Assembly (NCBI GenBank): GCA_031771865.1
Contig: JASISA010000019.1
Span: 1,178,001-1,242,000 of the forward strand
Length of the DNA: 64,000 nt
Source: Nothophaeocryptopus gaeumannii
Lineage: Eukaryota > Ascomycota > Dothideomycetes > Mycosphaerellales > Mycosphaerellaceae
Direction: 5' to 3'
The notes under the pieces were generated by a model. That model ran no database searches and was not told where the DNA came from. It saw nothing but the letters and a program-made list of their open reading frames with translations. The translations under genes and the position numbers were made by a program. Shown piece by piece: positions 1 through 11,420 of this stretch (positions are counted from its first letter, which is position 1; every line of letters begins with the position of its first letter).

Positions 1-229
1 GATCGCAGATTTGCGCAACAAGTGCCCTCGCCACGAAGCGTTGCAACTCAGCGGCAAAGTGCTCTCCTTGCTGAGTTCTGAGCATGAACCTTTGAGAGCA
101 CCAGCGTTAAGCCGTGACTTTCAGCCTTCTGTGCCATCTCTTCTGTGCCACCACAAAATTAATTCCGGCTTGAGCGACGACAAGCTACCCTTGGCAGCAG
201 AAAGTCGGCCAGCGGCGTCGAGTGATGAT

Positions 230-2455
230 ATGGCCACTGCGCGACTCACACCGGGAGGTGCCAGAAGACCTAACAGATACGAGAACCAAGTGCCCACCAG
301 CAGCGGAACTGCGGTACTGTGCAGGAATGGACCCCAATGTCGAAAGTTTCAGGAAGGTGTGTTTGATGAGAAAATGCTATCTCAATCTTGAACTCAGCCA
401 ATCTTCAGGAACTTGCCACTACAACCACAACCATGCGTCTGTCAGCCCGAACGGTCTCAGCAACGCGTGAGTATAGTAAACCGTCCGCTCGCAAATGTCA
501 TGCCCACTAACACCGATTTAGTGCGAAGAAGTCTCTGAACGTCGACTCGCCGTCTTTTACACCCAAGATTCCCAATGCGCAGCCTGTCAAGAATATGGGC
601 ATCTCGCCAAAGGCCGCTGCAGCTGCAGCCTTTATACCAGGCGGTTCAGGTACACAAGACAAAATTTCTCCTGCGATTTTAACTGCTGACCTAGCCGCAG
701 GGACGTCAACTCCAGCGGGTCCTACACACAGCAAGGCTCTGTCCGAAGAGTTTGTGCCTCAATTTTTCCAGCCCACTCAGCAAATCCAGGAGTTTATCCC
801 GACACAGAACTTCCTGGCTTCCCAGCCAGTAAGCCAGCGTCTGTTATACGGCACAAAATACAGGACTGATGTTCTCGCAGTTGGACGCTCACGCGCACCT
901 GCAGCCTCCGATGAACAATTTCAACGATAATTTCCTGGGCCAACCTACTCTTGGCGGACTGGATAATTCACATACCCCAATCAACCCGTATGCCCAACAG
1001 TCATCTGCAATGGGTGCTCAGTCGTTCTTCCAGGATCCTAGTAGCTTCAAGCACCCACTGAATTATCACCTCTACACTCCGATTGGCCCTATCAGAGAAG
1101 CGCTCTTACCTTATCAGCGGGCGACGGCGGACTTCTTCATACCAGACAGCCTCCGTGAAGACTTGACGAAGAAAGCCGAAGCGACGTTGCAGACCTTTGC
1201 GAATAGCAGTTTGCCTCCGGTCGAGCATTTCCACTCACTGGTCGCGCTCGAGAACACCCATACGAAGGCGTCGTCCATGTTTGGCTACCCTTCATCCATC
1301 TACAAAGCCCAATCTCAAAAGGATGGCAACTACTACGCACTCAGACGGATTGAAGGGTTTCGCCTCACCGACTCAGACGCAATCAGGGCGTCCATCAGCT
1401 GGAAACGACTTAACAATTCTAGCCTGGTGCAAGTGCATGACGCATTCACGGGCAAGTGGTTTAACGACAGCTCCTTGATTGTCGTAACAGACTATCACGC
1501 AAACTCGCGGACACTGGCAGAGTTATTCTTCACACGCGGGCGACATGGTCAGAGGCCACAGGTGATTCCAGAGAACGATATTTGGAGCTACATTGTGCAG
1601 CTTGCAAGCGCACTGAAGGCGATCCATGAGAGCAAGCTAGCAGCACAAACGGTTGTAGCTTCAAAGGTACTCGTGACTGCCAAGAACCGACTGCGACTGA
1701 ACGGCTGCGGCATCTTGGATATTACTCAATTCAGTCAGCAGCCTCCGCTTTGGCAGCGTCAGCGCGATGACTTGATTGATCTTGGCCGACTTTTATTGAG
1801 CCTTGCAACGCGAAATCCGAATGCGCACACCAACCCAGCAAAGTCACTGGAGACTGTGAGCAGATCGTACAGTGAGCGTCTCCGAATTGGCATCGCTTGG
1901 CTGCTCAGTCCACGCCCGCTTCCGCAGGACAGCGACCAAGAGACGGCGCATCAAAACTCTGCATACAACATCACGGAGTTTCTTACGAACATCGCCGACA
2001 AAGTGGTCACAACTTTGGATAGCACGCTCCACTACGAAGATGAAATCACTCATAATCTTATGGGTGAGCTGGAGAATGGCCGCTTGGTACGGCTCATGGC
2101 CAAAATCAACATCATTTTGGAACGGCCAGACACAACAAGCACGCCAAACGCGACGACAAACCCAGCACTGCTGAATCAGCCCTCCGCATCCTGGTCTGAG
2201 ACAGGAGAGCGGTACTATTTGAAGCTGTTCCGCGATTACGTATTCCACCAAGTCGATCACGAAGGTCGACCGAGTCTGGATCTTGGACACATCATCACGA
2301 GCCTCAACAAGCTCGATGCCGGCATCGACGAGAAGATACAGCTCATGAGTCGAGACGAGCAGAGCATCTTGATCGTGTCGTACAAAGAGATCAAACGGGG
2401 ATTTGAATCGGCTTGGGCTGATATCAGCAAAGCCGCTAATTCCGGCAGACGATAG
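230..2455 (+). CDS. PAN3: PAN2-PAN3 deadenylation complex subunit PAN3
   Basis: Regulatory subunit of the cytoplasmic poly(A) nuclease that trims mRNA tails; it recruits Pan2 and poly(A)-binding protein. Four exons (230-356, 409-466, 522-828, 881-2455) give 688 aa, close to the usual fungal length. Seen: an N-terminal CCCH finger (C31, C37, C45, H49), a PAM2-like KKSLNVDSPSFTP block at about residues 64-76, then a pseudokinase-like domain and a conserved C-terminal knob region. All three introns are about 52-55 bp GT-AG. The ATG at 230 is chosen because it leads directly into the finger and the exons then join in phase. Identification is by recognised family sequence; exon 1 is the least certain part. 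Confidence 0.93.
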
Positions 2456-3104
2456 AACCAGCAGCTTGAGAGGGCAATGTACGAGAGAGCAGTTCGGACA
2501 CAGACGTGGCCTGGAGGGAATCATCAGAGATCAGTGCAACCCAACATGAGTGGACCGAAGATTCACAGATGGAACGGATGGAAATGGGCATGAGCGAAAC
2601 GCATACATTGCATGAAGCGAACAAAGTTGGAAGAGTGAGTTGCAAAGGACACGACAATCATGGATGACGATTTGCGTAGCAGCTGGTTGTTGGGTAGGTG
2701 GACAGAAGGGCATCGTGAACGGAGCAGGAGAGGCGAGACAGGCATAAAATTTAGGAAACTTGTCGTTTTTGAATTGAAAAGAAAAACTTTGAAAGAACAA
2801 CTTTTACTGCTTCTAGCTGTAGATGTTCTTCACGTGAGGCAGAGGATATAAGTCAAGCCGGTGACCGTCGTTGTCCGGATCTCTTTCAGGGTCTGATATA
2901 TGTCGATCACACTGAGTCACCCTGCCTCTCCAGTTTGACTTCATGAAGGGCTCTTCGCCACTACAAAGCCGCTGCGATGCGCGTGGAACATATGTCGAAA
3001 GCCCGCATCGTAGATATATAATATTCTTGTATTGCTGTACTATTCCATCTATGGACAAGCAGCTATCTCTAACTCGTTCTTTGAAGGTAAAAGCCGTTGG
3101 CATA
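2456..3104. other. 3' flank of PAN3, no gene seen
   Basis: Normal base composition and only short overlapping frames without recognisable protein character. It probably holds the PAN3 3' UTR. The composition changes abruptly to CTA/TAG-rich sequence at about 3105, where the decayed retroelement begins. Confidence 0.6.
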
Positions 3105-3737
3105 AAACCCTTCTACTCCTTCCTATCTTGTAGGATTCCACCCCTACTACTATCTTCTGTTTGTCCTTTAAACATAGAGAGGATCTCTATAGCTCCTTCC
3201 TCTTACTAGGTCCTTTTACTCCTATCCTTCCTCCTCCCTTACAAGCGAGAACTGTTCTAGTATCCCCTCCCTAATTATCCACCTCGTAGCTGCATTAAGG
3301 CCTCTCCTTGTTTGTGTAATCTCTTGCTATAAGGATCCAGCATCTTGAAACAGTCTCTCCCTTACTTTTTGTTTTTCCGGGTAGAATATTATGACATGTT
3401 TGAGTGTCTAGGCCCTGTATCCACATGTGTATTCGGGTGTTTTACCTAGGACTCTCCTCCTTATAAGGTATGCATTCAAGCCAATATACTCGGTCCTAAT
3501 AAGTGTTGCTATTGTGCTCTGTGGCCTAGACTATCCCTTATAGAGTTTTCTACCCCTCTCTCCGTCTTGCTAGACTACTAGGAGTTCTTAGCCTTGTTAG
3601 GCTATATGTCTCTTCTTAAGTTAGGTTAGCTATATTTTGTTGTAGGTTAGGTGTATCCACTATCCCTTTAACATTGGGTTACCCTATTGGATTTAATCTA
3701 TCGCCTAGCCCTCTACTAATGTTGTAGTGTCCTCTTA
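3105..3737 (-). mobile_element. 3' part of an old RIP-mutated LINE (left fragment)
   Basis: CTA/TAG-rich, stop-dense sequence. Read on the minus strand, about 3370-3470 gives a decayed LINE C-terminus with the pattern RVLGKTPEYTCGYRA, a stop, then LKHVIIFYPE. This resembles the CxCG...QT..H...C finger that ends ORF2 of Tad1/I-type LINEs, with Gln and Cys codons changed as RIP would (CAG to TAG, TGC to TAC). It is the 3' end of the element whose 5' portion lies at 8940-11420; the younger LINE separates the two pieces. The outer boundary near 3105 is judged by composition only. Confidence 0.7.
3725..3737. repeat. Target-site duplication, left copy
   Basis: The 13-mer TAGTGTCCTCTTA occurs here and again at 8927-8939, exactly flanking the younger LINE. 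The first two bases of the right copy could also belong to the ATT tail, so the duplication is at least 11-12 bp. Confidence 0.9.
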
Positions 3738-3920
3738 ATCATAAAGATACACCTCGAACGAATTTGGGGAGGCGGCATTACCAAAACCTCAGAACATACG
3801 GAACCTATCAAGGCAATACACGCATCCAAAGCACGGCTACACGCCGCTGTTGGCGGGTGCGCAGTCAGCGCTCGAAAATACTGATTCTCAGCATTAGAAG
3901 AAGAGAATTCTCTGCCAAGC

Positions 3921-5466
3921 ATGGCCAGTGCACAAGGCTGTGCTGCCTCAGGCACAGACAACGGACTAGAGCCATTTCAAGAGGTTACTGAAGAAACTAC
4001 TACAGGCAGAGATACAGGGAGTATCAATCTAGCTTCCTACCCAACCTCCCAAGAGAAGGGGTATAGAGAGAAGAACGCAGCAGTAAACAAGAACCAGCAG
4101 GGTCCCCTCTCACCTTGGGAGGCCCTGAAAGAGATTCAGAATGAGGCAGCTGAACTGATGCATCAGAGTCAACACTCCTCCCTCCAACCAGAGAGGGCAA
4201 TCCAGATGATTCTGGATATGATTCACTCAACTGCAGCGCGGACCACGAAGCGCACCAACCAGGAAGCCACTCTGGAATCTATCCAACGGAGTATTACACA
4301 GATTCAGAAGAAGATAGAGCAGAGTCCAGGACCAAAGACAACCTGGGCTACAGTCGCAGCCCAACAGCCAGCCCAGCTGTCTAGCATCAAAGCACAAAGA
4401 GCTGCGTGCTCCCTCAAGATTCACGTAGACAACGAAGCGACTAGGGCTGAGCTTAGGGATGCTGAAGCTACCCGGATTGTTTCGCGTTTTACTGCAGAAG
4501 GAGGAACTGGGCACATGTAGTCGCAGTCAAGAAGGTCCCCGATGGACTAGTTCTCACGACTACGGACCCTGCAGCAAGGAACCGAATGGCGGCAGACACC
4601 CAAGGCCTAGGCAAGGTCTTGAAGGAGGCAAGAATAGCACAGAAAACCTTCCCAGTCCAAGTCCACTTTGTTACAGTTGCAGGAAACGACCCTACTACAC
4701 AGCGGATCCAGTCAATTGAGGAAGACAACAAGCGGCTAATACCCGGAATCCAAGTACAGAATGCCTGGTGGAAGGGCCAGAAAGCTATAGCAACGGGAAC
4801 AAAGAAACAGAGCACTCTAGTAGTCGAACTGAAGACGGTGGAAGCTGCTAGAGCTGCGGTAGAGAAGGGCATTATCATCTCCGGAGTGCTCCACGACACT
4901 GAAGAATGGGACCACCAATGGACAATAACACAGTGCTTCAACTGCCAAAGATATGGCCATATCGGCACAAGGTGCACAAACGGTACGGTGTGTGCAAGGT
5001 GTGGAGGAAGCCATAACATAAGAGAATGTGCGCACGAGAAGCTTGCAGAGGCAGACCGATTAAAGCACAGTAAATGCGGAAATTGCAGTCAGAACCACCC
5101 AGCTTGGCACTATATGTGCTCAAAGAGACAAGCAATCAAGGACAAGATTCAGAGCATGAAGAAGATAGGGCGAGCTACATGGCTAAGCTAACCTACAGTA
5201 CTCCTAGCTCTACTTCTCCTCTGCCTTCCCCTCCTCTACAGCAAGGAGCGAATGGGGAGGGAGAGGACCAAACAGCTACCCGGACAAGCCGCGAATATGT
5301 CCCAGGCAGGAGGCCAATAGGAACAGCAGTAGAGAAGCGAACACTACAGAGGTTTGGGAGGCCAGTTGGGGCGGTGAACAGGGCTAAGACCATTGTACCG
5401 GAGCAAGGACAAGGGTCAATCCGACGAGCAATACAGCGGGATCAACCACCAGCTAGTACCCAATGA
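3921..5466 (+). pseudogene. LINE ORF1 (gag-like, zinc knuckles), frameshifted
   Basis: Nucleic-acid-binding first ORF of the LINE. ATG at 3921 opens a frame that ends at 4520. Coding resumes in another frame from about 4512 (HVVAVKKVPDGLVL), so an indel lies near 4490-4515. Three zinc-knuckle-type clusters follow at about 4930-5130 (CFNCQRYGHIGTRC, CARCGGSHNIREC, CGNCSQNHPAWHYMC). A second frame change near 5160-5190 is suggested, because the frame ending in TGA at 5464-5466 continues the low-complexity tail. That TGA overlaps the ORF2 ATG (5463) in an ATGA arrangement, which fits reinitiation translation of ORF2. Confidence 0.8.
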
Positions 5467-8400
5467 ACACACAACCGACACTAAGTATACTGCAGGCAAA
5501 CGTACGGAAATCACAGGCTACCCACCGGCAGCTACTCGATGACAGCCAGAAAGACATTCTCGCTATCCAGGAGCCATACACTAACCCAAGCAATGGAAGA
5601 ACAGTCACACATCCGAAGTACTATACTGTTGCAGGGGAAGACAAAGACAGGAGAGTCGTATTCTACGTCCATAAGAAGTACAGCCTATCCGAATGGTCGC
5701 ACCGGATTATGAGTAATCAGAAGATCCTAATCTCACTACAAACGACAATAGGAACTGTACACCTCCATAACATCTATAACTGGGATGCGAGGCTTACAGT
5801 GGAGGAGCTTTAGAAGGTATTGAGGAACCGGGAGAACACGTTCTAGTTGGAGACTTCAATCTTCACCACCGTTGGTGGGGAGGACCGTTAGTACCACAGG
5901 AGGATCTTAGAGCAAGAGAGCTACGAGAGGCGTGTCGAGACACGCTATACCTAGCGACACCCCTAGGCCTTGCTACCTGGAGAAAGACACCACAGTCCCA
6001 AACTGGGACGACGATAGACCTTACTCTTGCAACAGAGGAGATATCAAAGAGGATAACAGCATGTCAGCCAGGCAAGGAAGACATTGACTCTGATCATATC
6101 AGCATAGAGACAACTATTGACATAGGGATACAGGAGGAGACGAGAACAAGATGGATGTGGAAGGACACTAACTGGGAGGAGTTCAGAGAGACGCTCCAAA
6201 AGCTCCTACCTACAGCCGAAGGGATGACAACAAAGGAGGATATAGATAGCACCGTGAGTGATCTCAGCAATGCTCTACAAAAGACAAGGGACCTTGTTGT
6301 CCGGCGTAAAACATATCGGCCGCCAGATCCAAGGAGTGTGCCGGTGGTACTACATGCGATTCAGGAGGCTCGGCAGGCAAGACGGCATGCACAATGGACA
6401 GGGAGCGAGGAGCACTGGAAGGAGTGGAGGGCACGAAACCAGGAGAAAAAGAGAACTATCCAGACAGAGAAAAGGAAACAGTGGAGGACCGCGGTTCACA
6501 AAACCGCTAGCGAGCCACAGGAATGTGGAAGCTGGCTAAGTGGGCAAAGAACAGCGATAGCCCTATTCGACCTCCCCAGATGCCTACACTAACACACAAT
6601 AACGATCAGTTCACGACGGACAGTGCGAAAACAGAGATCCTACGGACAGCCCTTTTCCCAATGCCAGAGCCCGCAGACACATCAGACATCGAGAGCACTA
6701 CATACCCAGAACCTGTCAATATAGCATGCGAAATTACAGAAGAGGAGGTACGAAAAGTAGTCCAAAGACTGCCGAACGACAAGGCTCCCGGCCTCGACGA
6801 GATACCAAACAGATGCATTAAGAAGTGCCTAGCTCAGCTACTCCCTATCCTCCAACGCATCTTCCAACAGTGTGTTTCAATTGGCTACCACCCAGCCCAG
6901 TTTCGGAAAGCTAGGACGATTATGCTACAGAAGGCGGGTAAAGACTCATCTACTCCAAAGGGATGGAGGCCTATTGCCCTTCTATCGTGCATTGGCAAGA
7001 TACTAGAAGCAATAGTTGCACGGAAAATAGGACAGGCTGTACGGGAACATAAGTTGCTTCCTCAAAACCAAATGGCGCAAGCGGGTAGATCGACCGGAGA
7101 CGCACTACGGTACATCCTTCAAAGCGTTCAGACTGCGTGGAAGAAAGGCAAGGTGGCCTCGGTGTTATCACTTGACATGACAGGAGCGTTTGACAAAGTC
7201 AATCACGAACGGTTAATCCACAACCTACGGTGCAGGAGGATTCCATACTGGATTACAGCTTTTGTAGCGTCATTCCTGAAGGACAGAGAGACAACAATCG
7301 CTATCCCCGGATACGAGTCACCGGCAGCACGAGTGGCATGCGGAATCCCACAAGGAAGCACCATCTCACCTATCCTGTTCCTCTTCTTTACAGCCTCCCT
7401 CCTAGAAGGAATGGAATACACCGAAGCAGTTGGGTTTGCAGATGATACATACCTCATTGCAGTGTCAAATTCGACAAGAGGTACATGCGAGGCACTAGAA
7501 AAGGACCACAACAGCTGTCTACAATGGGCCTCAAGACATGGAGCTAAGTTCGCCCCTGAGAAATACAAAGTCATGCACTTTACAAGGGGCACAAGGAGCA
7601 CATCCGAATCCCAGAGAACACCCAACATCCCGTCGCTCCAGAGTGGCCCAGAGGACACAATGAGGGTCCTAGGAGTAATCGTTGATAAGAGACTCAAGTG
7701 GCACGCACAGATAGAGAATACCATACAAAAGCAAAACGGCTAGAAGCTGCACTACGACGGATTACTGCTGCTACGTGGGGCGCCACGGTAGAGACAGCCC
7801 GTAAGCTATATATCTCAATGATCAGGCCAGCAGTAATGCACGGGAGCGAGGTATGGATGGCAGGAAAGGAGACTGGAATCTCAAAAATGCTCCAACAAAA
7901 GCTACGGGTAATGCAGAATAGATTCCTACGGATAATCCTTGGGGCCTACCGAGCTACACCAACGCGACTGTTACACAAAGAACTCCAGATCGAAGACATT
8001 ACCGAGTATGGGAAGAGAACTGCTATAGCTGCAATGGCTGCGCAGAGGCAGAGGCCGGATATACACCAGGCCATGCAAGAGCTGAAGGGGCGGATCCTAC
8101 TAAAGTGCGGACAACTTGGGGCATATAGCAGACGCCTGAGAAAACCATACAGCTCGCCACTAGAGCAGACAGACGAGCAGGCTACTATCCTACGGTCCCA
8201 GCTCTCTCACATAGACAGAGCAGATCCAAAGAAGACTCGGAAAGCAACATGGACTATCCTCCAGGGCCAGTATGAGCGGGACGAGTCACAGAAGTGGACA
8301 ATGCTAGGCGCGAAGGAATCCTCCCACTCGCGTTCAGGACTCCATGGAACACCAATACCCGGGAGCTTTATCGAGGGCTTAGCAAAGCCCAGGCCGCGAT

Positions 8401-8773
8401 AGTGTTCCAGATACGGTCAGAGACAATTGGCCTTCCTCACTTCCTCCACAAGGTTGGGGTGCCCGACACTAGCCCCTACTGCGAATGTGGAGATAGAGGG
8501 ACAGCTCGACACTACCTTGCCTACTGTACAAACATGCGAGAGAGTAGAAGGGAACTCATCTTAGCCACTAGATGCCAGGACGCGAGAAGATGGCTTACTG
8601 AGTTTCCTAGACAAACGGCAGCGTGGGCAATAAGGCATCTCCCCATAGGACAATTCGAGTGGACCTCAAACATCTCCCAGAGCAGGCCGGAGATCTCGAA
8701 CCCAAGTAAGGAGGATGATGTTGACTCTGGCGTGTCAGCCAGCTGCCTACGAGCAAACATATTGGTTCTATAG
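5463..8773 (+). pseudogene. LINE ORF2 (endonuclease and reverse transcriptase), multiple frameshifts
   Basis: In order: an APE-type endonuclease (ILQANVRKS at the start, VGDFNLHHRWWGG near 5845-5885, a DSDHISI block near 6090), a linker, and a reverse transcriptase (6720-7700). RT landmarks are KAPGLDEIP, GWRPIALLS, SLDMTGAFDKVNH, GIPQGSTISP and the catalytic FADD at 7435-7446. A thumb/C-terminal region follows, with a CECG...H...C finger at about 8480-8530. The frame changes near 5813, 6530, 7740 and 8330, always by small indels and not by point nonsense. The active-site residues are intact. The element cannot make full-length ORF2 as read. Confidence 0.9.
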
Positions 8774-8910
8774 TACCTAAGATGCAGTAGGGTGTAAGGC
8801 ATAACAGAGAAGGGAGGAAGTTTTACGCTGTAGGCACTTTCTACAGGGTTTTCTTTTACAACATGTAGATATGCTAGAAGGGGCACGGCCTGTAGCTAGC
8901 TCGAATACAT

Positions 8911-8926
8911 TTATTATTATTATTAT
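8911..8926 (+). repeat. ATT microsatellite tail of the LINE
   Basis: A run of TTA/ATT triplets lies immediately before the right target-site duplication. Several LINE clades end in a short tandem repeat in place of poly(A), and this marks the reverse-transcription start end. Confidence 0.85.
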
Positions 8927-8939
8927 TAGTGTCCTCTTA
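8927..8939. repeat. Target-site duplication, right copy
   Basis: Second copy of the 13-mer found at 3725-3737. Sequence to the right continues the RIP-mutated host element, as expected for a nested insertion. Confidence 0.9.
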
Positions 8940-11420
8940 TCTAGTCCTCTAGGCCTATACCTATGCTAGGCGTTTCCTTTTCCTACACTCCCTTTAGATC
9001 TACTTGCATCTCTCCTAGATATACTTAGTAGTAGGATTGTCTTTAGTTTTAACTGCCTATTACCTTATAATTTCTTATATATATAGGTATAGTAGTAGTA
9101 TCTCGGTCTCCCTCTAGAGGATTCCTTCTAGGACACTTTTGTATACTCCTACGAGATGTCTAAGTGCTTAGTTCTAAATCCTTTCTAGCGGGGTTGTAAT
9201 TCCCTTCCTATACCCTAGTACGCCCTCTAGTATTATCTACACTTTAGCTCTATATATTATTACTAGTCTAACTACTACTATATAAAGGTGTCTTGCCTTC
9301 TAGAAGGATGCTCCCTATATAGACTTGCATAGCCTTTAGAGGGATTGCGTCTAGGCTCTACCCTTCTCTACTACTATTTTAATATATAGTCCCTACTATA
9401 GCTTAGAGTCTACCCTTACTCCTAAGAGTCTAAGGTATAGGACTAGGCTATCTTATACCCCCTAGATATTCACTATAGCTTATATGTTATATCTTTTCCT
9501 ACTCCTAGAGAAGTAGATAAGCTAATACTTCTATAGTACGAATATAGCCCCGTACCTAGATACCTACTAGACATACTTATTATATACTACTTCTAGTCTT
9601 CTATAGTTAGTCTCTATGCTTTCCCTAAAGGCAAGGATATTAGAGTTATTAACAAACCCTATAGCTATTACCCCTCTCCCCTCTAGGTCTAGGAGGAGTA
9701 TAGATATAAAGAATAGGAATAGTATCAGGGATAGGGTTAATCCTTATAGGATTCCTATAGCTTAAGGTCTTAGGTAGTCCATATATTCTCCTAGCCTAAG
9801 ATATATTATCCTATCTTAGAGGAATAACTAGATAAATTGCACAATATAGGGAGGGTATACCTTTATTTTAATGTTATAGATAAGCCTCTAGTAGGAGACG
9901 TTATCGAAGGCTCCTAAAATATCTAGGTATAGTATTAAGGCTACTATTCTTAGGTTTATCTTCTAGACTATTTAGACTTGTTCTATAATAAGTTCAAGTA
10001 TAGATACTATTAATCTCCCTAGCCTTACTCCTATCTAGGATTGTAGGAGGAGGCCTCTCGCCTCCGCTTCCTTACTTATCCTCTATACTATAAGAGCTTC
10101 TAGGGCCTTAGCTAGAGTATTAAGTAGGGCAATTGGCCTATAAGCACCTAGTTTAGTATAGTTAGGTTTCTATAGCTTCTTAAGGGCGACTATTATAGAG
10201 TACTTTAGAGGCTTAGGGTAGTATCCTTAGCCTAGGTATACTATAAAGAATTTGTATAAGAGAGGACCTAGTACTATCCTACACTCCTTAAGTAAGAGGT
10301 TAGGTATTCGGTCGGGCCCTAGGGCCTTCCTAACTAGGATCTTTCTTAGGATTGCCTAGAGTTCACTAAGTTAGACTTCTACCTCTATTTTAAAGGGTTT
10401 TAGGTATATTGCCTCGTAGATGTCTTATAGGTCTACTACCTTTAGTCCTAGGAAGAAGTATTAGGCGAGCGCCTCTACCTTGCCTTAGTCGTCCGTCTAT
10501 AGTATTCTATTCGAGTCCTTTATCCCTAGGAACTAGGGGAGGGGAGTCCTTTTACCTACCCCTTCCCTCGCCTATTTAGCTTATTTCTAGATCTTCTTTA
10601 GGTCCTCTATAATTTCTTTTATAGTTGCCCTCTATGCTAGGTTCCTATCCTTCCTAATCTGCTTGCCCTTAGTATATAATACAGCTAGGTATGCTACTAG
10701 GTTTTCCTCTATCCTTTCCTAGCTCTACTCTCTCTTTAGCCGCCTTACGGATTTTACTACTCTACTACACTCCTTTGTCTATGCTATCTTAGCCCTACTT
10801 AATAGCTTTGCTCTAGGGACTTCCTCTACTACTCTAGTTAACAATCCTTGGATTTCCTAGGCCCTTACATCTAGCTGCTCCTAGGTGTCTATTAGTCTAA
10901 GGGCAATTAGCCTTGCCTCCTCTTAGATCTTTGTTTAGATCTTTTCCTATAGTACCTTCTTCTACTAGGGCCTCTGCACTAGTGCTTTCATGCTCGTTTA
11001 GGCCTAAATAGTTGTAGTTTGGATTGGGATATAATCTAATCCTATTTCTAGGTCCATCCTAGCTCTATATTCTTAGATAGTATTTTAGATTCTAGGAGTC
11101 CTAAACACCAAATCTAGGGTCTAGCAGCTCCTTAGTGTTTCCCATGTGACCGTACCTGGCTCTATAAGTAGATCTAGGTGGGCCTACTCTGTAATGTTGA
11201 TTAAATGGTCTACAGCCTAGTGTTGGTCTCGGGTATTGTTTCCTCCCCACCTTGGGTAGTGTAGGTTGAAATCTCCTAGTAGGATTTGTTCCTCTCCCTC
11301 CCTCTCTTGGATTGCCTCCTCCACCTTAGGCAGGAATACGATTGTACCTAGGTCGAACCTATATACAAGGCAGGTAGACAAAGCCTGCCCGCGCTCTCCT
11401 GCGTCCTAGGCTTCGAATAT
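8940..11420 (-). mobile_element. Old RIP-mutated LINE, ORF2 region (right fragment)
   Basis: Very TpA-rich and full of TAG/TAA. On the minus strand one can still read an endonuclease block with LLGDFNLHYPRWGGN (about 11230-11290), an RT block YRPIALLNTLAKALEALI (about 10095-10150) and an RT catalytic region GFVNNSNILAF (about 9625-9665). The stops in the endonuclease block sit where CAG or TGG codons are expected. These are C-to-T or G-to-A changes at CpA/TpG sites, the hallmark of RIP. The order from high to low coordinate (EN, RT, then the finger beyond the nested LINE) fits one minus-strand LINE. No open frame of useful length remains. Confidence 0.88.

Larger units (their letters stand above)
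3738..8926 (+). mobile_element. Full-length-looking Tad1-like non-LTR retrotransposon (LINE), nested
   Basis: About 5.2 kb, with a gag-like ORF1, an endonuclease/reverse-transcriptase ORF2, a short 3' UTR and an ATT-repeat tail (about 8911-8926) in place of poly(A), bounded by a 13-bp target-site duplication. Base composition is normal, with little sign of RIP, yet both ORFs are broken by several single-base frameshifts. No RNase H block (TDGS-type motif) is visible between the RT and the C-terminal finger. It inserted into an older, heavily RIP-mutated LINE in the opposite orientation. It is non-autonomous as read here, unless some frameshifts are sequence errors. Confidence 0.92.

Noticed and set aside
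1844..2524. 226-codon minus-strand frame opposite PAN3
   Set aside because: Shadow of the conserved PAN3 C-terminus; no domain and no own promoter space.
7740..8480. RNase H domain in the young LINE
   Set aside because: No TDGS-type start or later acidic/His motifs seen between the RT and the C-terminal finger.
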